Shown here: positions 38,156 to 41,933 of the stretch, one piece after another
How positions within the stretch are numbered: the stretch's first letter is position 1
How the letters are laid out: each line of letters opens with the position of its first letter
Assembly (NCBI GenBank): GCA_009746045.1
Contig: RPFO01000090.1
Coordinates: 721,387-763,319, forward strand
Reading direction: 5' to 3'
DNA length: 41,933 bases
Origin: Mesostigma viride
Lineage: Eukaryota; Streptophyta; Mesostigmatophyceae; Mesostigmatales; Mesostigmataceae
Position numbers and translations under genes: made by a program
Notes under the pieces: model-generated
The model's database searches: none
What the model was told of the DNA's origin: nothing
What the model saw: the letters and a program-made list of their open reading frames with translations, nothing else

Positions 38156-38909
38156 ATGGTATCTCATTGTTCCATGAATCAATATGACTCCATGTACGTA
38201 GACAAGCCATGATGACCCCATGGGAGCCTGAATCCTCATCATTAAATACATAAATGCCACCCATGTACGTAGACGGGCCATGATGACACCAATGGAGCCT
38301 GAATCCTCATCATTAATTACATAAATGCCAACCATGTACATACACGGGCAATGATGACACCATGGGAGCCTGAATCCTCATCATTAATTACATAAATGCC
38401 AACCATGTACGTAGGCCAGCCATGATGACACTGTGGGAGCCTGAATCCTCATCATTAATTTCATACATGCCAACAACACGTAGACGGGCCATAATGACAC
38501 CACGGGAGCCTGAATCCTGATCATTTTTTTTTCTTTGACATCCATGTACGTAGGCCAGCCATGATGACACCATGGGAGCCTGAATCCTCATCATTTTTTT
38601 TCTGAGACATCCATGTACGTAGGCCAGCCATGATGACACCATGGGAGCCTGAATCCTCATCATTAAATACATACATGCCATCCATGTACGTAGACAGGCC
38701 ATGATGACACCATGGGAGCCTGAATCCTCATCATTTACTATTCCTTGACATCCATGTACGTAGACGGGCCATGATGACACCATGGGAGCCTGAATCCTCA
38801 TCATTTTTTTTCTTTGACATCCATGTACATACGTAGGCCAGCCATGATGACACCAATGGAGCCTGAATCCTCATCATTAATTACATACATAAATGCCATG
38901 ATCATCAAT
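38156..38909. repeat. Satellite of ~70 bp, left part
   Basis: Eleven or so units carry GGGAGCCTGAATCCTCATCA, TTAATTACATAAATGCCA, CCATGTACGTAG and CCATGATGACACC. The array is interrupted by a Copia-type element at 38915 and resumes at 41677. Confidence 0.95.
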
Positions 38910-38914
38910 GACCC
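38910..38914. repeat. Target-site duplication, left, gag-only LTR element
   Basis: GACCC precedes the TG of the left LTR and recurs at 41672-41676, directly after the CA of the right LTR. Confidence 0.85.
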
Positions 38915-39658
38915 TGTCAGAAACCGGGGCTCGGAGGAAAGATCTTTTGCCTGTTATGACCCAGATATTGCACAAGTGTATGGAAAAGACTTCTTGTATT
39001 AAAATACGTTTACTGAGAGTGGAAAACACGGTGCGGCCAACACTGGGCGCAGTCTACCATAGCCAACACTGGGCCAGGGCAAATGACAATGCCAACACTG
39101 GGCAGGGTCACACGACCAACACTGGGTCGGGGCCACACACGGCTAGGCAAGCAAACAACTCTAGGCACACAAAGTAGTGGCGGCTAATGCATTATGCACC
39201 GTTGATTTACATCTGACGGCACTGCAGCTTAGCGTCTCTACAACCACGGAAAGAACACTAGATAATAACGACTTTGCAGCCTGTAATCTATTGTCCACAT
39301 CATGGTACATTGTGTGTGTGGTCTGATAGGCTCAAAGTCCTATCGCCTCCAGGGCGGCACCACAAACTGCGGACCTGATCTGATCCGGAGAGAGCCGATG
39401 TAAATTACGGCACCTGTAACGGTGCTGACAGGTAACGCTTGCTGTATTCCGAGCAACATCATTCGGATTTTAGTACACTCAAACATTGTATATGATATTA
39501 AACTAGTCAACGACCTGTGGGTGCAATTAATAGGGATGCAAACCCAACAACAAGTCGTGTAAATAAACACCTAGCTGACGGCGTCAATTTTCCCCGCATA
39601 TAATGCGTGATAACATAATGCGTGACAAAAGTAGAGAAACATCGCTAGATATTTGACA
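38915..39658 (-). repeat. LTR, left (3' LTR by polarity)
   Basis: 744 bp, starting TGTCAG and ending TTTGACA on the plus strand. It contains a short internal repeat (CCAACACTGGGC units at about 39039-39128). Compared with the right LTR it differs by about ten 1-2 base indels and essentially no substitutions. Confidence 0.92.
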
Positions 39659-39687
39659 CACCCCATACTGCATGTCACGTATTCCGG

Positions 39688-40510
39688 CTACTCAATGAAA
39701 AAACCAGCAGGAACATCTGCCACGTCGTCAGCCAGTGGCTCGCCGTCCATGGTGAAGTGCGCCTCAGGTTTCTTGGACTTGTTCTCCGCCTTCTTGGACC
39801 AGCAGCGATCCTCAGTGTGACCGGTACGGTGGCAGTGCTTGCAGGTCAGCACTTTCCCACCCTTGGTGAGGAAGACTGATTCGTCGATAGTACCCGCACA
39901 GTGGGGGCAGGCAGCAGTATGATACACTGGTGCACTGGAATCTGAGCTGCCAGCTTGGGCCGCGCGGTGCACACGCAGATGGTCGTCCACTTTCAGGACG
40001 GCGGTCTTGTAGTCTTTCCACGTCAAGTCGGGGGGAAGGTTGTACGCCGCCAGGACGGGGCCATACTGGGCAGGAAGTCTGCGGCGGTGTGATGTCACCA
40101 GGATGGAATCATGGAGTTTATTGTTGCTTAATTTATTATATTGCAGGTACAATCGTTCGGTGAGATTGACATTTGCAGGAACAGAATCCATGGGAATCTG
40201 CTCAGCTGACAGCAGTTCCTCAAGTGTCGCGGCCTGATGGGTGGATGTCGTTTCGTCACGTCCATAGACGTCAACCAGGACGGTCCACGCCTCGTGCATA
40301 TACTTGTTGGGGGCCGTAGCGGCATGCAGTAGCGCGTTGCCGTCGAGGCCAGCAATCAGGGCAGCGTAACCAATTTTTTGCTGCTTTACCACGATCGGAT
40401 CCTTTCCAGCTAGTACATCTGAATATCCGAGGGCGTCGAATTGCCCTTCCGCCTTGATTCGGAATCCGGTGAATTTCTTGGGGTCGTCCCATCAAAGTTG
40501 AGATTCTTGA
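39688..40510 (-). pseudogene. Copia-type gag with zinc knuckle, frame broken near its start
   Basis: The long frame (40392-39688, open upstream to about 40489) has the Copia gag fold pattern: KKFTGFRIKAEGQFDALGYS, then AWTVLVDVYG, then LYLQYNKLSNNKL. The knuckle CKHCHRTGHTEDRC fits C-x2-C-x4-H-x4-C (about 50 residues before the end), and a second CPHC lies before it. The stop is only 30 bp from the 3' LTR, so no pol follows. The natural start region (NLNFDGTTP) lies in another frame just upstream; a one-base shift at about 40490 separates the two. That could be a mutation or a base-calling error, given the indel-only differences between the LTRs. Confidence 0.75.
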
Positions 40511-40914
40511 GAGCACTAAGAACGCTGCTCTCCTTGACTTCTCTGCCACAGCTGGCGCACCTCCGACATGTTCTTGATTGCGTTGGAGATTTGTAATGTG
40601 AAGTAAAGTGTGATTTAATCTCTCCAGAGATACTGCGTTGTTGTCGAGCAGATCCTGTAGATTTCTGATTGAAAAGTCTGGAAGTTCGCTGAAACACACA
40701 CAGTTGAAAAATTCTTGTCGAATGCCACGCAGGAGCCAGCGGCAGTAGGCAGATTCAGGAAACACGCCCGGAAGATGTCTTCAACTTGGGCAAAAAGCAG
40801 ATTTGCTCTTGCGAGGTAGTCTGGGCAAGATTCTTCGGGAAATTGAAAAAAGCTCAATTCCAGATCTCAGGTTGCGGTCGTTGGGAATTGGAAAGTATGG
40901 GTTCATAGGCATCA
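40511..40914 (-). other. 5' leader of the gag-only element, with a short unexplained frame
   Basis: The frame at 40857-40615 (FFQFPEESCPDYLARANLLF) is reminiscent of gag proteins but is not joined to the main gag. It may be decayed gag N-terminus or captured sequence. Confidence 0.3.
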
Positions 40915-40931
40915 CTCGCTACTCGATACCA
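40915..40931 (-). other. Primer-binding site
   Basis: On the minus strand TGGTATCGAGTAGCGAG begins at the base after the 5' LTR. Its first seven bases TGGTATC match the complement of the initiator tRNA-Met 3' end used by many Copia elements, then it diverges. Confidence 0.6.
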
Positions 40932-41671
40932 TGTCAGAAACCGGGGCTCGGAGGAAAGATCTTTTGCCTGTTATGACCCAGATATTGCACAAGTGTATGG
41001 AAAAGACTTCTTGTATTAAAATACGTTTACTGAGAGTGGAAAACACGGTGCGGCCAACACTGGGCGCAGTCTACCATAGCCAACACTGGGCCAGGGCAAA
41101 TGACAATGCCAACACTGGGCAGGGTCACACGACCAACAACTGGGTCGGGGCCACACACGGCTAGGCAAGCAAACAACTCTAGGCACACAAAGTAGTGGCG
41201 GCTAATGCATTATGCACCGTTGATTTACATCTGACGGCACTGCAGCTTAGCGTCTCTACAACCACGGAAAGAACACTAGATAATAACGACTTTGCAGCCT
41301 GTAATCTATTGTCCACATCATGGTACATTTGTGTGTGGTCTGATAGGCTCAAAAGTCCTATCGCCTCCAGGCGGCACCACAAAACTGCGGACCTGATCTG
41401 ATCCGGAGAGAGCCGATGTAAATTACGCACCTGTAACGGTGCTGACAGGTAACGCTTGCTGTATTCGAGCAACATCATTCGGATTTTAGTACACTCAAAC
41501 ATTGTATATGATATTAAACTAGTCAACGACCTGGGGTGCAATTAATAGGGATGCAAACCCAACAACAAGTCGTGTAAATAAACACCTAGCTGACGGCGTC
41601 AATTTTCCCCGCATATAATGCGTGATAACATAATGCGTGACAAAAGTAGAAACATCGCTAGATATTTGACA
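40932..41671 (-). repeat. LTR, right (5' LTR by polarity)
   Basis: 740 bp, TGTCAG...TTGACA, the counterpart of 38915-39658. Confidence 0.92.
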
Positions 41672-41676
41672 GACCC
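41672..41676. repeat. Target-site duplication, right, gag-only LTR element
   Basis: GACCC, matching 38910-38914. The intact target GACCCCATGGGAGCC is also seen in the array at 38214. Confidence 0.85.
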
Positions 41677-41933
41677 CATGGGAGCCTGAATCCTCATCAT
41701 TAAATACATAAATGCCACGGTCCATGTACGTAGACGGGCCATGATGACACCAATGGAGCCTGAATCCTCATCATTAATTACATAAATGCCAACCATGTAC
41801 ATACACGGGCAATGATGACACCATGGGAGCCTGAATCCTCATCATTAATACATAAATGCCAACCATGTACGTAGCCAGCCATGATGACACTATGGCGAGC
41901 CTGAATCCTCATCATTAATTTCATACATGCCAA
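41677..41933. repeat. Satellite of ~70 bp, right part
   Basis: The array continues to the window end. Its unit order closely matches 38219-38475, with small indels. Confidence 0.93.

Larger units (their letters stand above)
38915..41671 (-). mobile_element. Small gag-only LTR retrotransposon (Copia-like, non-autonomous)
   Basis: Two nearly identical LTRs (38915-39658 and 40932-41671), with TGTCA...TGACA ends and 5-bp target duplications GACCC, enclose only 1273 bp. The interior has a primer-binding site at the right, a Copia-type gag on the minus strand and nothing else: protease, integrase and reverse transcriptase are absent. This is the architecture of terminal-repeat retrotransposons with a GAG domain (TR-GAG) described in plants, which depend on enzymes of autonomous relatives. 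Confidence 0.88.

Overview
This is a eukaryotic nuclear window. It has spliced genes with GT-AG introns, three non-LTR retrotransposon copies of one family, LTR retrotransposons, terminal-inverted-repeat DNA transposons, several satellites and only one recognisable host gene. The mix of GC-rich coding blocks in AT-richer, transposon-dense flanks would fit an alga or another photosynthetic protist, but the sequence does not fix the lineage.

Layout from left to right. 703-2163 (+) is the 3' part of a DEAD-box RNA helicase of the DBP8/DDX49 type. 2643-4651 (-) is a 5'-truncated copy of a non-LTR element, here called LINE-A. 4850-8325 holds a second LINE type (LINE-B), whose (TTTAA)n tail is split by a DNA transposon, E1, with TTAA-type ends. 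8425-11452 is an array of about 82-bp repeats. 11453-14632 is a GTTAGTG-type minisatellite hosting a LINE-A 3' fragment and a LINE-B fragment, the latter carrying transposon E2 in its tail. 15170-16822 holds remnants.

16823-19099 (-) encodes a spliced, frame-broken protein with HUH-endonuclease-like motifs and no helicase; it is the best candidate here for a less-described mobile system. A Gypsy-type LTR (19100-19673) abuts its 5' side, followed by unidentified ORFs and a scrap of integrase. A satellite of about 173 bp (22430-24110 and 29875-30412) is split by a complete LINE-A (24111-29874) with intact ORF1 and ORF2, a 5' UTR of three 168-bp monomers, a 3' hairpin and a target-site duplication.

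31060-34408 (-) is an apparently intact three-exon transposase gene of 1010 codons. Its upstream region carries six copies of a GC-rich palindromic motif, with a seventh in its second intron. 36154-37380 is a third, inverted member of the E1/E2 family. The right end is minisatellites, with a small gag-only Copia-type element (38915-41671) inside one of them.

The genes do not form one pathway: this is nested transposon sediment. Target-site duplications let several insertions be delimited and ordered. The most unexpected signal is a recurrent class of small insertions, mostly 4 bp, that are reverse-complement-templated by their own flanks. They appear independently in the 82-bp array, in LINE-A and in LINE-B.
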